A stretch of DNA of 64,000 bases, taken from the NCBI RefSeq assembly GCF_001421765.1, contig NZ_LMLA01000013.1:62001-126000 (forward strand). The letters are read 5' to 3'. The notes beneath the pieces were generated by a model. It worked only from the letters and a program-made list of their open reading frames with translations. It was not told the DNA's origin and searched no databases. Shown here in pieces: positions 26,212-35,441 of this stretch (its first letter is position 1; each line of letters begins with the position of its first letter). The position numbers were made by a program, and so were the translations under genes. This DNA is from Sphingomonas sp. Leaf32. GTDB lineage: Bacteria; Pseudomonadota; Alphaproteobacteria; Sphingomonadales; Sphingomonadaceae.

Positions 26212-28929
26212 TCAGAAGCGGAAGCGGGCGCTCGCCTGCACGGTCCGCGCCTGCAACCGGACGCCCAGCGGCAGCAGGTTATTCTGCCCGAAATAGCGAT
26301 AGACGTCGTTGCCGAGCAGGTTGCCGCCTTCGATCGACAGCGTCATGAACTTCACCGGCGTGTAGTTGACCGCCGCGTCGAGGCGGTAGGTATTGTCCTG
26401 ATACCAGGAATATTCCGGGTTGGGATACCAGATGCCGCCGCGATAGGGTGACCGATAGTTGAACGCCACACGCGAACTGAAGGTCGGCGTATCGTAGAAA
26501 AGCGCGGCGTTGGCGGTCCATTTCGATGTATTCAGGGAATCGAAGGCGCCGGGGAAGTCTTCCGGGTACGGATATTCGACACGGGCCTTGGCGACATAGC
26601 TGCCGTTGATGCTGGCGCCGAAGTTGCGCAGGATGCCGGGCAGGAAGTCGAAGAAGGACTGCGCCGTGCCCTCGATGCCGATGAAGGTGCCGTCACCCGC
26701 GTTGCGCTGCTGCTCGACGAAGCCCGCCTGACCCGGCAAGCCGTAGGCCGTTAGGTCGAGCGCCTGGACCCGATCGTAGTAGAGAAAATTTGACGCCTTC
26801 TTGTAATAGGCCGCCAGCGTTAGCTGCCCGCCACGCCCGAAGTAATATTCGGCGCTGGCGTCAAAGGCGTGCTCGGTCTGTGGCTTCAAATCCGGGTTGC
26901 CGGAAAAGATAATCGGCGGGTTCGCACGCGTTTCGGCATAGTAGAACGGACGAATATCGTAGAAGCCTGGACGCTGGACGTTTGTCGTATAGGATAGCCG
27001 GAGTTGCGCCTTGGGCGTAAAATGGATGGTTGCCGTGGCGCTTGGCAAGATGTCTTCGTAATTTCCGCGACCGGGCGACGGTTGGATGATATCCTGAAAG
27101 CCGTTGCTGGCGTCACCGGGCCGGTAGTTGAAGCTGCTAGAAGTTCCCCAAGTGTTGACGTAACGCACACCCAACAGGCCATCGACCGGGAACAGCATGT
27201 CGAAGGCATAGCTTAGCTGCGCAAACATCGCCCAGCGGTTCTCTTCCGATGCGAAGGTCTGCCCGAGATCGCCTGCCGGCTTTTCGCTGGCGAAGCGGGC
27301 CGCGTTGCCCGGATTGGTCTTTTGGATATAGGCGCGGATCGCGTCGATATTGTCGAGGACGGTCGCGCCGGGAATACGATACCATTGCAGCGTATCGACC
27401 CCATCAATCTTCGGCCCGGTCAACGCGGCTTCGCTACCCCCCGGAAAGCCGGTCAGCGGCGCGCGGGCACCGTTCACGCGGGGGAAGCCGTCGCGATAGC
27501 CGTAATAGTTGCTGGTGATCCGCTGGCTGAAGCGGGCACCGGTTTGCAGCGACCGCAACAGGCTGTTCTCGCTGAGTTTCAGCGTCACGTCGACCTGCGA
27601 AACGAACTCCTTGTTCGACGATCCGCCCGAATTGTCCTGGAACCGTTCGACGCCGTAATTAGCCGGGTTGGACAGGTTGGCACCGTTCAACGTGATCGAC
27701 GGCACACCTCCATTATATTGCTGTGACGCGAAATCGACCGTGAACGAGGTCAGCCCGGTCGGTTGCAGTATCTGCTGGACGAAATAATTGCCTGCCTTGC
27801 TCCAGTTATACTGCGCGCTGACGTTCACCTGCGCCCGATCGCTGCGCCAATGCGTCTCGAAATTAGTGGTGTAGAGATCGGAATAGTTGCTGTTGTACTG
27901 GCCGTCGATGAACACCGGCAACGCCGCGTTGGGGGTCGCACGGCTGACGGTCAGCTTCCGCGCCGTCACGCCATCGGGCATCAGTTCGACGTTGCTATAG
28001 GCGACGCCGCCTTCGCGGTTCAGCGTGAAGATGCGGTCGACCGAGCGCTGTTCGCGGCTGCCGATATACCCGCCCTCGAACACGAAATCGAGGTCGTCGT
28101 TCGCCTGCCATTGGACCACCGCGTTGATCGAAGGGCTGCGGACGTTGCCCGCCTCCAGACCATATTGCGCGCGGTAGGGGACGACGACGTTGGGCAGATT
28201 GGGGGCGGCGTCCGGCGACTCGCTCTCGATATAGGTTTCCTGGTAAAAGGTCTTGGTCAGCGCCGCGTTCACCAGGAACCCGATTTCGCCGATGCCGGTG
28301 TCGAAGCGCTTCCCGATCAGCGCGCTGGCATAGGGGCTGATCTTCTTGCTGTTCTCGTCCCACGCGCCGCGCACGCTGCCGGCAAGGGTCCAGCCTTCCT
28401 TCAATTCGAGCGGACGCCGCAACTGGACGTTGACCGTGCCGGCGATGCTGCCCTCGACCTGATCGGCGGTGCGCGTCTTGTACACGTCGATCGACTTCAC
28501 CAGTTCGGCCGGAATCACCGACAGGTCGAGCGCGCGACCGGCACCCAGACTGGTTTCGTTGCCGTTGATCGTGGTCTGCACGCCGTCGAGACCACGGATG
28601 GTCAGGCTTTGTCCCTGGCCGCGCGCGCGGTCGATCTGCACGCCGGTCACGCGCGACAATGCTTCAACGACGTTGTTGTCGGGCAGCTTGCCGGCATCCT
28701 CGGACACCACCGAGTCGACGATCTGCTTGGCGTCCTTCTTCTTTGCCGACGCGGTCGCGACGCTGCCGCGAATGCCGATGACCAGGATTTCCTTGGTCGG
28801 ATCACGGTCCGGGCCGGAAAGGGGTTCCGCAGCTTGTGCCGCTGTCGGTGCCGTCTGCGCGGCGGCAGGCATCGCCATGAGTGCCAGCCCCGCCGCCGTC
28901 GTGCTCGTCAACGCAACCTTTAACCGCAT
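26212..28929 (-). CDS. TonB-dependent receptor (oligosaccharide type)
   Basis: Outer-membrane receptor of 905 residues from ATG 28929, which follows GGGGGACTGGGAC. The longer frame starting at 29004 would run over the operator and is rejected. Signal peptide ends AMPAAAQ. The ILVIGIRGSV TonB box, plug motif VVSEDAGKLPDNNVVEALSRVTGV and SLTIRGLDGVQTTINGNE mark the Xanthomonas/Caulobacter-type carbohydrate receptors. The C-terminus ends ARFRF. It is convergent with the DUF5695-like gene and has its own GTATAC operator 31 bases upstream, so it probably imports the product of a regulon enzyme. Confidence 0.9.
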   Translation of the reverse strand: MRLKVALTSTTAAGLALMAMPAAAQTAPTAAQAAEPLSGPDRDPTKEILVIGIRGSVATASAKKKDAKQIVDSVVSEDAGKLPDNNVVEALSRVTGVQIDRARGQGQSLTIRGLDGVQTTINGNETSLGAGRALDLSVIPAELVKSIDVYKTRTADQVEGSIAGTVNVQLRRPLELKEGWTLAGSVRGAWDENSKKISPYASALIGKRFDTGIGEIGFLVNAALTKTFYQETYIESESPDAAPNLPNVVVPYRAQYGLEAGNVRSPSINAVVQWQANDDLDFVFEGGYIGSREQRSVDRIFTLNREGGVAYSNVELMPDGVTARKLTVSRATPNAALPVFIDGQYNSNYSDLYTTNFETHWRSDRAQVNVSAQYNWSKAGNYFVQQILQPTGLTSFTVDFASQQYNGGVPSITLNGANLSNPANYGVERFQDNSGGSSNKEFVSQVDVTLKLSENSLLRSLQTGARFSQRITSNYYGYRDGFPRVNGARAPLTGFPGGSEAALTGPKIDGVDTLQWYRIPGATVLDNIDAIRAYIQKTNPGNAARFASEKPAGDLGQTFASEENRWAMFAQLSYAFDMLFPVDGLLGVRYVNTWGTSSSFNYRPGDASNGFQDIIQPSPGRGNYEDILPSATATIHFTPKAQLRLSYTTNVQRPGFYDIRPFYYAETRANPPIIFSGNPDLKPQTEHAFDASAEYYFGRGGQLTLAAYYKKASNFLYYDRVQALDLTAYGLPGQAGFVEQQRNAGDGTFIGIEGTAQSFFDFLPGILRNFGASINGSYVAKARVEYPYPEDFPGAFDSLNTSKWTANAALFYDTPTFSSRVAFNYRSPYRGGIWYPNPEYSWYQDNTYRLDAAVNYTPVKFMTLSIEGGNLLGNDVYRYFGQNNLLPLGVRLQARTVQASARFRF

Positions 28930-29330
28930 GTCCCAGTCCCCCTCAGCATTCCTTATATCGTATACGCTCATATGAAAGTTATCAGCTGTCGAGTACTCGG
29001 ACAAATAATCAAATCCGGCGAAGGTAAGTCGTGATAGATTTGCCGCAGGGGTACGTGGTCTGGCGCTTTCGCCGCTTGCGACGCCATCGATCGATGATGC
29101 GCGAATATGACCTGCTTTCGAACGATACAGGACGCGCTGGCGAATGGAGGCTGAGAATCCCGGCTTTGATGTGGAGCGTCCGCTGACCGGTCAATAGCGA
29201 GCGGCTCTTGCTACGGATGTGCCTACGCCAGACACCGACAATTGAGCCATGCAACCGGGCTAGGGTTACCGCTTATGGCAGAAGTGAAGACGCGACGACC
29301 CGAGCCATGGGTCGGATCGGCCATTATGAC
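28930..29330. other. Gene-free interval of about 400 bp
   Basis: Between two minus-strand genes. The right part, next to the TBDR, carries the operator at 28956-28969. The remainder has only short frames without family resemblance and no obvious hairpin terminator or RNA gene. The GntR gene at 29331 ends against it, so it includes that gene's 3' region. Confidence 0.5.
28956..28969. promoter_or_regulatory. GTATAC operator, TBDR gene
   Basis: TATCGTATACGCTC lies 31 bases upstream of the receptor start. The first ten bases are identical to those of the perfect palindrome at 13332 and of the site at 37836. Confidence 0.65.
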
Positions 29331-30119
29331 TTAGGTGGCGGAGAATTGTTCCCGCAGGTCGTCGAGCGTGGCACCGATATGCGCGCTCAACAGCGCCTCC
29401 AGCGCGACGCCATCGCGGGCGAGGAAGGCGTCGAGCAGCGCGCGATGCTCCAGATGTGCGCGCGTGTCGCGGCCGGCGGGTGCCAGATGGGCGACGACAT
29501 AGCGTTCGGCGAGGATCGACAGCCGTTCCACCATCTGCGTCGTGAGCAGCCGTTCGCCGGGCCGCACCAGAGCGACGTGGAAGTCGCGATTGCATACCGC
29601 AACCTGCGGCAGATTGTTGCCGGCGGCGCGGTCGAGCCGTTCGAACGCGGCGATCGCGGCAGCGTGGGCGCGCGCGTCGGCTCGGCTGGACGCATAGGCA
29701 GCGGCGGCCGGCTCGATGGCAAGGCGCAACGCGTAGATTTCCTCCGCCTGCGCCGCCGACATCGGCTGGACGCAGAAGCCGCGATTGGCCTGGCTGGTCA
29801 GCAGACCTTCCTGTTCGAGCCGGGCTAGCGCCTCACGCACCGGAATCTTGCTGACCCCCAATTTTGCGGCGAGCGCATCCTGCCGGATCGGTGCATCGTT
29901 ACCGAGCTTGCCGGTGACGATCTGTTCGCGAACGATTTCGAATACGCGTTCCGACAGCGTGCGTACGACGATCATGCCGCTTCCCTCGTCGATACCGCGC
30001 GGTGCCGGTTCCGGCATGGCCACGCTTCCGGTATCGTCGGCGACTATGGACAAATCCGGCTTGCTGTTGTGCACCTGCGTGGTCGTCGCAGGAGACCGCC
30101 CTTCCAAACCGCCCGTCAT
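29331..30119 (-). CDS. GntR/FadR-family transcriptional regulator (FCD domain)
   Basis: A 262-residue repressor-type regulator. A winged helix-turn-helix spans about residues 52-118 (IRQDALAAKLGVSKIPVREALARLEQEGLL), followed by an all-helical FCD ligand-binding domain with NRDFHVALV and EHRALLDAF, which supply the usual metal-binding Asp and His. ATG 30119 follows TGGAG at a good distance, giving an unusual 50-residue N-terminal extension; ATG 29975 would remove it. An operator lies 23 bases before the start, consistent with autoregulation. Its position between two sets of target operons makes it the best candidate for the factor that binds all GTATAC sites. The effector is unknown. Confidence 0.87.
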   Translation of the reverse strand: MTGGLEGRSPATTTQVHNSKPDLSIVADDTGSVAMPEPAPRGIDEGSGMIVVRTLSERVFEIVREQIVTGKLGNDAPIRQDALAAKLGVSKIPVREALARLEQEGLLTSQANRGFCVQPMSAAQAEEIYALRLAIEPAAAAYASSRADARAHAAAIAAFERLDRAAGNNLPQVAVCNRDFHVALVRPGERLLTTQMVERLSILAERYVVAHLAPAGRDTRAHLEHRALLDAFLARDGVALEALLSAHIGATLDDLREQFSAT

Positions 30120-30141
30120 CGATAAGCTCCATTTGCCGGAA

Positions 30142-30155
30142 TACCGTATACTTGC
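30142..30155. promoter_or_regulatory. GTATAC operator, GntR gene (autoregulation)
   Basis: TACCGTATACTTGC is centred about 29 bases upstream of the GntR start codon, in the interval after the GH127/146 operon's last gene. The core is identical to those at 13336, 20210, 28960 and 37840. Confidence 0.62.
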
Positions 30156-30189
30156 CGAATGTTATCCCGGCAAGCGCTGCATTGCAGCG

Positions 30190-31056
30190 TCAGCAAACCT
30201 CCGCCGTGCTTGTCGGCGGACCGCCGGGTGGAACGCGGGCGGGGTGCCGCCAGAATATATCGGCCTTCAGATGATGGCGATCACCATAAACGCTCCGCAG
30301 CACACGGGCTAGCGCCGGGTCGTACGCTGAAATATCGGCGGCGGAAAGGATCTGGCGGCCGTCGATCACCACGACCTTGTTCGACTCGAACCAGAACTGC
30401 GTTCCCTCGGCCCAATATTCGTCGACGGTCGTCGATCCATATTCGCCCTTCCACAGTCCGCGCTGCATCGCGTCGGCATAGGCCGCCTCGACCTGCTGAT
30501 ACAGCGCCGGATCGGCGGTCCGCACCGCACCCAGGATCGCGTGCGAAAACTCGTGAACAAAGATATTCTCGCCATAATAGCGGGTTCCCGGTTCGCCGAG
30601 CAGGTTTTCGGTCGCGGCGCTGGTCAATAGGCCGCCCATGCCGCGGGCGCGCGCGTTCCAATAGTCGCGGTCGCTGCGCTGGCCGATGCGTTCCTCATAA
30701 TGTTTGCGCTCGCACCGGGTCAGTCGGGGATCGTCGATCGCCGGTTTTTTCCAGTCGCTCTGTTCGGGCAGGTCGAGCGTCCCTTCCTCGCGCCCCATGA
30801 TCGCCACGCGCTGCCCCTCTGCCACCAGCGCGCGGCGCAGGTCGGGCCGCCGGGCAAGCATCGCGTCGATGATCGAGCGCGCGGCGCGCAGCGCCTTGTC
30901 GGGAACGGCGTTCGAACCGCTGACCGGAATGCCGCCGGCATCGATCGACCGGGTGTAGAAGGGCGCGAGCCTGAGCGCGGGCGGCGGCGGGCCGATGCGG
31001 GCGGTCGTGCATCCCGCAAGCAGCACGACCAAGGTCAGGCCGATCGAAGCCTTCAT
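30190..31056 (-). CDS. Putative zinc-metallopeptidase lipoprotein
   Basis: A 288-residue lipoprotein: the signal ends in the lipobox LAGC after residue 10. A zinc-binding motif HEFSHAIL begins at His168, and a downstream EYWAEGTQFWF stretch offers a third ligand of the gluzincin kind. This arrangement recalls the catalytic domain of anthrax lethal-factor-like peptidases, but the match is a motif resemblance only. ATG 31056 follows GGGGGGATG. It is the last gene of the GH127/146 operon, 37 bases after the GH43 stop. A surface or periplasmic peptidase acting on the protein part of a glycoprotein would fit. Confidence 0.6.
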   Translation of the reverse strand: MKASIGLTLVVLLAGCTTARIGPPPPALRLAPFYTRSIDAGGIPVSGSNAVPDKALRAARSIIDAMLARRPDLRRALVAEGQRVAIMGREEGTLDLPEQSDWKKPAIDDPRLTRCERKHYEERIGQRSDRDYWNARARGMGGLLTSAATENLLGEPGTRYYGENIFVHEFSHAILGAVRTADPALYQQVEAAYADAMQRGLWKGEYGSTTVDEYWAEGTQFWFESNKVVVIDGRQILSAADISAYDPALARVLRSVYGDRHHLKADIFWRHPARVPPGGPPTSTAEVC

Positions 31057-31093
31057 GCGACATCCCCCCTGGTCGATCCGGCAAATGTCCCGG

Positions 31094-32671
31094 TCATTTG
31101 ACGATCGCCGGTTCGTCGCAGGGTGGGACGGGCGCGACCGGTGCTGCCCGTGGGGCTGCGGCGGTCGGGGCAAGCGCTTCCCATTCCTGTACGCCGATAC
31201 CGGCGATGCTGCCCCCGGCTTGCGAAGCGTCGAACACCGCGCGCAGGCAGCGCGTTGTCAGCGGTGGAAACTCGACCGCCTGCCAAGCGTCCGCACCGGT
31301 TGCATAGCCGCTCGCGCCCGGGACCGTTTTCCATGCGCCTGCCCAGTATTCCAAATGCCAGGCGGCGGGCGGCACGACGCCGATGCCCGATCCCGCCGGT
31401 TGATCGGCGAAGAAGAAGATGCGGCTACCGGTCAGCGTCACCGGCCGGGGCCAGCGATATTCGATCCACGGGCGCGGCGGGTTCGCTCCGGTCCATGTTC
31501 CCCACATGTCGGGCGGCAGCGGTGCGGTGCGCACCAGCCCGTCGTTCAGCGCGCGAATCCAGTATTGCGTCGGGATCGGCGCGTTGGACGCGTACACCGC
31601 CGCACTCGGCGCGACGTTGCGCGTCGGCGCGGGTCGTGCTCGCGGCGCACGCGTGGGCACGACGCGACGGATCGCGGCAGGGGAAACGCTGTCGTCCCAT
31701 TCCAACCGGTCGAGCGCGACCGACCGACGGAAATGCCCGCCGCCCTTTGCATCGGCGGTGTGATAGGCAAGATACCATTGCCCCTTGAACGCGACCGCGC
31801 CGGCATGGCTGGTAGTCGAGCTGACCGGCGCGAGCAGCACCCCGCGGTAGGTCCACGGGCCAAGCGGCGAGGGCGCGGTGCCATAGGCCTGGCACGCATG
31901 GTACAGCGCGGGGGTGCAGGGGCTGTCGGGACCGGCATTGTTGGCGGCGTAGAGCAGGTAATAGGTGCCGTGGCGCTTCATCAGCCATGGCGCTTCGAAA
32001 AATCCGGTCAGCCCGGTGATGGCGCGCTCCTCACCGATCGGCGTCACCATGTCGGCGGCCAGTTCCACGCCCCGCAGCCGGCCGAACGTGCCCCAATAGA
32101 GATAGACCCGGCGATCATCGTCGATCAACACGGTCGGGTCGATATTCTGGATGTCGTTGGCGACGGGCACCCGCTGCGACACGATCGGCCCGGCAGGATG
32201 CGCATCGCGCCATGGCCCGGTCGGTCGGTCGGCTACCGCGACACCGATCGCGAACCGGTCCTGCGCGGTGTCGTCGCGGGTCAGTACTGGCGCATAGAGA
32301 TAGAAGCGCCCGTTACGGCCCTTGACGATCTGTCCGGCATAGGCCCGACCCGGCTCCGCCCACGCAAAGACCGCCTCCGGCCGGGCAATGGCGGGGTAAT
32401 GCCGCCACGTCCCGCGTTTGGGATCGGTCGTCGCCAGCAATTGCCATTCGTTCATCACGAAGTCGTTGACCCCGGCCGGGGCTTCGTCGCGGCCGGCCAG
32501 AATCCACAGCGTATCGCCGTCAACGAACGGGGCGGGATCGGTGGAGTAATAGCGCCCGTCCGACAAAATCGGATTCCCGCGCGAATGGATCGTCTCCGGC
32601 ACGGGTCCGGATTGCGCAAGCAGCGATGCAGGCAGGAACGCCGCGAGCAGAGCGATACGCCGCATCGTCAT
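31094..32671 (-). CDS. Secreted glycoside hydrolase family 43 with C-terminal carbohydrate-binding-like domain
   Basis: A 525-residue exported enzyme (signal peptide near residues 1-19). The five-bladed propeller carries the GH43 triad: base Asp45 in STDPAPF, Asp178 in NIDPTVLID and acid Glu226 in FFEAPWL. Residues about 360-510 form a discoidin-like beta-sandwich probably binding glycan. GH43 members act mostly as alpha-L-arabinofuranosidases, xylosidases or exo-beta-1,3-galactanases; the subfamily cannot be assigned by eye. ATG 32671 overlaps the peptidase stop (ATGA). Linked with a beta-L-arabinofuranosidase, it probably removes arabinose or galactose. Confidence 0.85.
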   Translation of the reverse strand: MTMRRIALLAAFLPASLLAQSGPVPETIHSRGNPILSDGRYYSTDPAPFVDGDTLWILAGRDEAPAGVNDFVMNEWQLLATTDPKRGTWRHYPAIARPEAVFAWAEPGRAYAGQIVKGRNGRFYLYAPVLTRDDTAQDRFAIGVAVADRPTGPWRDAHPAGPIVSQRVPVANDIQNIDPTVLIDDDRRVYLYWGTFGRLRGVELAADMVTPIGEERAITGLTGFFEAPWLMKRHGTYYLLYAANNAGPDSPCTPALYHACQAYGTAPSPLGPWTYRGVLLAPVSSTTSHAGAVAFKGQWYLAYHTADAKGGGHFRRSVALDRLEWDDSVSPAAIRRVVPTRAPRARPAPTRNVAPSAAVYASNAPIPTQYWIRALNDGLVRTAPLPPDMWGTWTGANPPRPWIEYRWPRPVTLTGSRIFFFADQPAGSGIGVVPPAAWHLEYWAGAWKTVPGASGYATGADAWQAVEFPPLTTRCLRAVFDASQAGGSIAGIGVQEWEALAPTAAAPRAAPVAPVPPCDEPAIVK

Positions 32672-34422
32672 TCCTCGTCCGGATAGGGGCCTTTGCCCCC
32701 GTCGGCGATCAGCTGGTCGGTCCGCCGTTCGATCTCGCCGACCGGGACCGATCCCAGTGCCAGCACCGCGTCGTGAAAGGCGCGGATGTCGAACTTCGGT
32801 CCCAGCGCCTTTTCCGCCCGCGCCCGGGCGCGCTGGATGGCCAACTGCCCCATATAATAGCTCAGCGCCTGCCCCGGCCACGCGATATAGCGGTCGACCT
32901 CGGTCTCGATCTCATGATCGGGCAGCGCGGTATTGTCGTGCAGGTAGCGCTGTGCCTGTTCGCGGCTCCAGCCCTTGGCATGGATGCCGGTATCGACCAC
33001 GAGCCGCGACGCGCGCCATGCCTGGTAGGACAGCATCCCGAACAGCTCATAGGGGGTCCGGTACATCCCCATTTCTTCCCCCAGCGCCTCGCAATACAGC
33101 GCCCAGCCTTCGCCATAGACCGACAGATAGGTGCCTCGGCGGAAATCGGGCAGGTCCCGGTTCTCGGCCGCCAGCGGCATCTGGAACGCGTGGCCGGGCG
33201 CGCTTTCGTGTAGCGTCAGTGCGGGTAGCGAATAGAGCGGGCGCGAGGGCAGGGCATAGGTGTTCACCAGATAGATGCCCGGCCCGCCGCGCCCGGCGGT
33301 ATAGAAGGGGGCAAGGTCGGCCGGGACCGGCTTGATCGCGAAACGCGCGCGGGGCAGGCGGCCGAACCACTGGCTCGCCTTGCCATCGAAGCTCTTGGCG
33401 ATCCACGCCGCACGATCGAGCAGTTCCTGCGGTGTTTTGACGTAGAATTGCGGGTCGCTGCGCAGGAAGGTCAGGAAGGCGGGCAGGTCGCCCTTGAACC
33501 CGGTGCCTGTCATCACCGCCTGCATCCGCGCCCGGATGCGCGCGATCTCGGCTAGGCCGATCGCGTGGATCTCGTCGGCGGTGCGGGTTTCGGTGGTGAA
33601 TTCGTCGATCTTCGACTGATAATAGGCACGGCCGTCGGGCAGGCCGTACGCCGTCAGCCCGACGCGCGCGTGCGGGATATAGTCGTCGCGCAGGAAGGTG
33701 AGCAGCGTGCGGTGCGCGGGCACCACGGAATCGCGGATCACGGCAAGTGCTTCGGCGCGCAATGCCGCCTGCGTCGCGGCGGGGATGACAGCGGGCATGG
33801 CCTTGAACGGTGCGTAGAAGGGCGATGCCTCGCCCGTGCCCGCATCGATTACCTGCGCGACGCCGATGTCGCGGCCGCGCAGCGTGATCTGCGGCGGCGT
33901 AAAACCGCGCTTCAGCCCGACGCGCATGTTCGCGATATTCTGGTCGAAATAGCGCGGGATCGATCGCAGCATCAGCAGATAGTTGCGATAGTCGCGCTCG
34001 CGGACGAAATCGCCGCGCGATGCCTCCGCGACATTGCCCCAGAAGCTGGTGTCGGAGTTCAGCGGCTTTTCATAGTCGCGAAACTTCTGTTCGTTCAGCA
34101 ACGCGACGATCTGTTGGCGATAGACCGCGTAATTGACCCGCTGTGCCGGCGACAGGTCGGCGACGCGGATCGCATCCAGCGCGGAAAGCGTCTGCGTCCA
34201 GCGGGCGAGCTTGGCTGCTTGCGTCGCCGGGGCGACATCGGGCAGGCCGGGCGGCGCGTCCTTATTGTCCTCGTTCGGTCCCAGCACCGATTGCCGCCAT
34301 GCATATTCGGCGGTGGTGAGCGCGGTAAGCCGCCCGTCGGCATCCTGCACCGGCGCGGCTTGCACTGGAGCAGCAACAGTCATCGCCATGATCGTCACGA
34401 TCGATTGCCAGTTTCCGGTCAT
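32668..34422 (-). CDS. DUF885 family secreted peptidase
   Basis: A 584-residue exported protein (signal ending AAPVQA) of the DUF885 family, with the zinc-type motif HESAPGH (His405, Glu406, His411), followed by YLSVYGEGWALYCEALGEEMG and a distal glutamate-rich helix. DUF885 proteins are generally regarded as metallopeptidases related to thermolysin-like or M32 folds; substrates are mostly unknown. It overlaps both neighbours (ATGA each side) in an operon otherwise made of glycosidases and a reductase. A role in trimming the polypeptide of a glycoprotein is proposed from context. Confidence 0.82.
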   Translation of the reverse strand: MTGNWQSIVTIMAMTVAAPVQAAPVQDADGRLTALTTAEYAWRQSVLGPNEDNKDAPPGLPDVAPATQAAKLARWTQTLSALDAIRVADLSPAQRVNYAVYRQQIVALLNEQKFRDYEKPLNSDTSFWGNVAEASRGDFVRERDYRNYLLMLRSIPRYFDQNIANMRVGLKRGFTPPQITLRGRDIGVAQVIDAGTGEASPFYAPFKAMPAVIPAATQAALRAEALAVIRDSVVPAHRTLLTFLRDDYIPHARVGLTAYGLPDGRAYYQSKIDEFTTETRTADEIHAIGLAEIARIRARMQAVMTGTGFKGDLPAFLTFLRSDPQFYVKTPQELLDRAAWIAKSFDGKASQWFGRLPRARFAIKPVPADLAPFYTAGRGGPGIYLVNTYALPSRPLYSLPALTLHESAPGHAFQMPLAAENRDLPDFRRGTYLSVYGEGWALYCEALGEEMGMYRTPYELFGMLSYQAWRASRLVVDTGIHAKGWSREQAQRYLHDNTALPDHEIETEVDRYIAWPGQALSYYMGQLAIQRARARAEKALGPKFDIRAFHDAVLALGSVPVGEIERRTDQLIADGGKGPYPDEE

Positions 34423-35441
34423 TCCGTTCCGATCCGCATAATGTCTTCGTACAGCCCCGCCGGAATTCGCACGCCGTCCCGCAGCGACACCTTGCGCGCT
34501 GCATAGCGCCGCGCCGATGGCAGCCGCGCGCCCTGTTCCTCGATCGCGGCGAACAGCGTTTCGGCGCGCGCCATATGGTCGGCCACGGCGTCGCCCAGGA
34601 AGCCGGCGGGATCGATCGCGATCACCAGTTCGCCGCCGATCGGCGACCCGCCGCGTGCCTTGTCGGCGGCGATTGATTCGGCGCTGGTCATGTCACCGAT
34701 CAGCGGCCCGGCCAGCAATTCGACCATCGCCGCCAATGCCGACCCCTTATGCCCGCCAAAGGTGCGCATCGCCCCGGCCAGCACCGCCTGCGCATCGGTC
34801 GTCGCATTGCCGTCGGCGTCATAGCCCCAGTCGTCGGGCACCGGCTTACCGGCGCGGCGGTGCAGCTCGATCTCGCCGCGCGCCACCGCGCTGGTTGCGA
34901 AATCGAACACGAACGGCGGCTTTCCGGCACGCGGCCATCCGAACGCGATCGGATTGGTCCCGAACACCGGCCGCGTGCCGCCCGCTGGCGCGACCCACGC
35001 ATGGCTGGGGGTAACCGCCAGCGCGACGAGGCCCGCTTCGGCGATCGCCTCGACCTCCGGCCACAGCGCGGCGAAGTGGACGACGTTGGTGAGGGCCAGC
35101 GCGGCGATACCGCCGGCGCGCGCCTTGTCGAGCAGCAGCGGCAGCCCGCGCGCAATGGCCAATTGGGCAAAGCCGCCCCCGCCATCGACCCGTACCAGCG
35201 CCCGCGCCGGTTCGCTGACGACGGGCACCGCATCGGGCACGACGACGCCCGCCGCCACGCTGTTGGCGGCGACCAGCAGGCGGTAGATGCCGTGGCTGGC
35301 ACAGCCGTCGCGTTCGCCCGCCACCATCGTTTCGGCCACCGCATCCGCATGACCGTCCGCCAGCCCGACCGCACGCAGCTTCGCACGAGCGATGGTGCGC
35401 AGTTCGGCCAACGTCATCGCGACCGGCGCGGCCTCGCTCAC
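34419..35441 (-). CDS. LDH2/malate-dehydrogenase family NAD(P)H oxidoreductase
   Basis: A cytoplasmic 340-residue enzyme of the LDH2 (YlbC/DpkA) fold, with the catalytic-region segments SHGIYRL, VVHFAALWPEVEAIAEAGL, TRPVFGTNPIAFGWPR, DFATSAVARGEI and FGGHKGSALAAMVELLAGPL. Known members reduce 2-keto acids, ureidoglycolate, diketogulonate or cyclic imino acids such as 1-pyrroline-2-carboxylate. GTG 35441 overlaps the GH127/146 stop (GTGA). The presence of a hydroxyproline pathway nearby makes imino-acid reduction attractive. Sugar-acid reduction remains possible, and the sequence alone does not decide. Confidence 0.78.
   Translation of the reverse strand: MSEAAPVAMTLAELRTIARAKLRAVGLADGHADAVAETMVAGERDGCASHGIYRLLVAANSVAAGVVVPDAVPVVSEPARALVRVDGGGGFAQLAIARGLPLLLDKARAGGIAALALTNVVHFAALWPEVEAIAEAGLVALAVTPSHAWVAPAGGTRPVFGTNPIAFGWPRAGKPPFVFDFATSAVARGEIELHRRAGKPVPDDWGYDADGNATTDAQAVLAGAMRTFGGHKGSALAAMVELLAGPLIGDMTSAESIAADKARGGSPIGGELVIAIDPAGFLGDAVADHMARAETLFAAIEEQGARLPSARRYAARKVSLRDGVRIPAGLYEDIMRIGTE

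Noticed and set aside
29009-29254. Short 81-codon frame in the 400-bp gap
   Set aside because: Basic composition, no recognisable family and no ribosome-binding site; not called.
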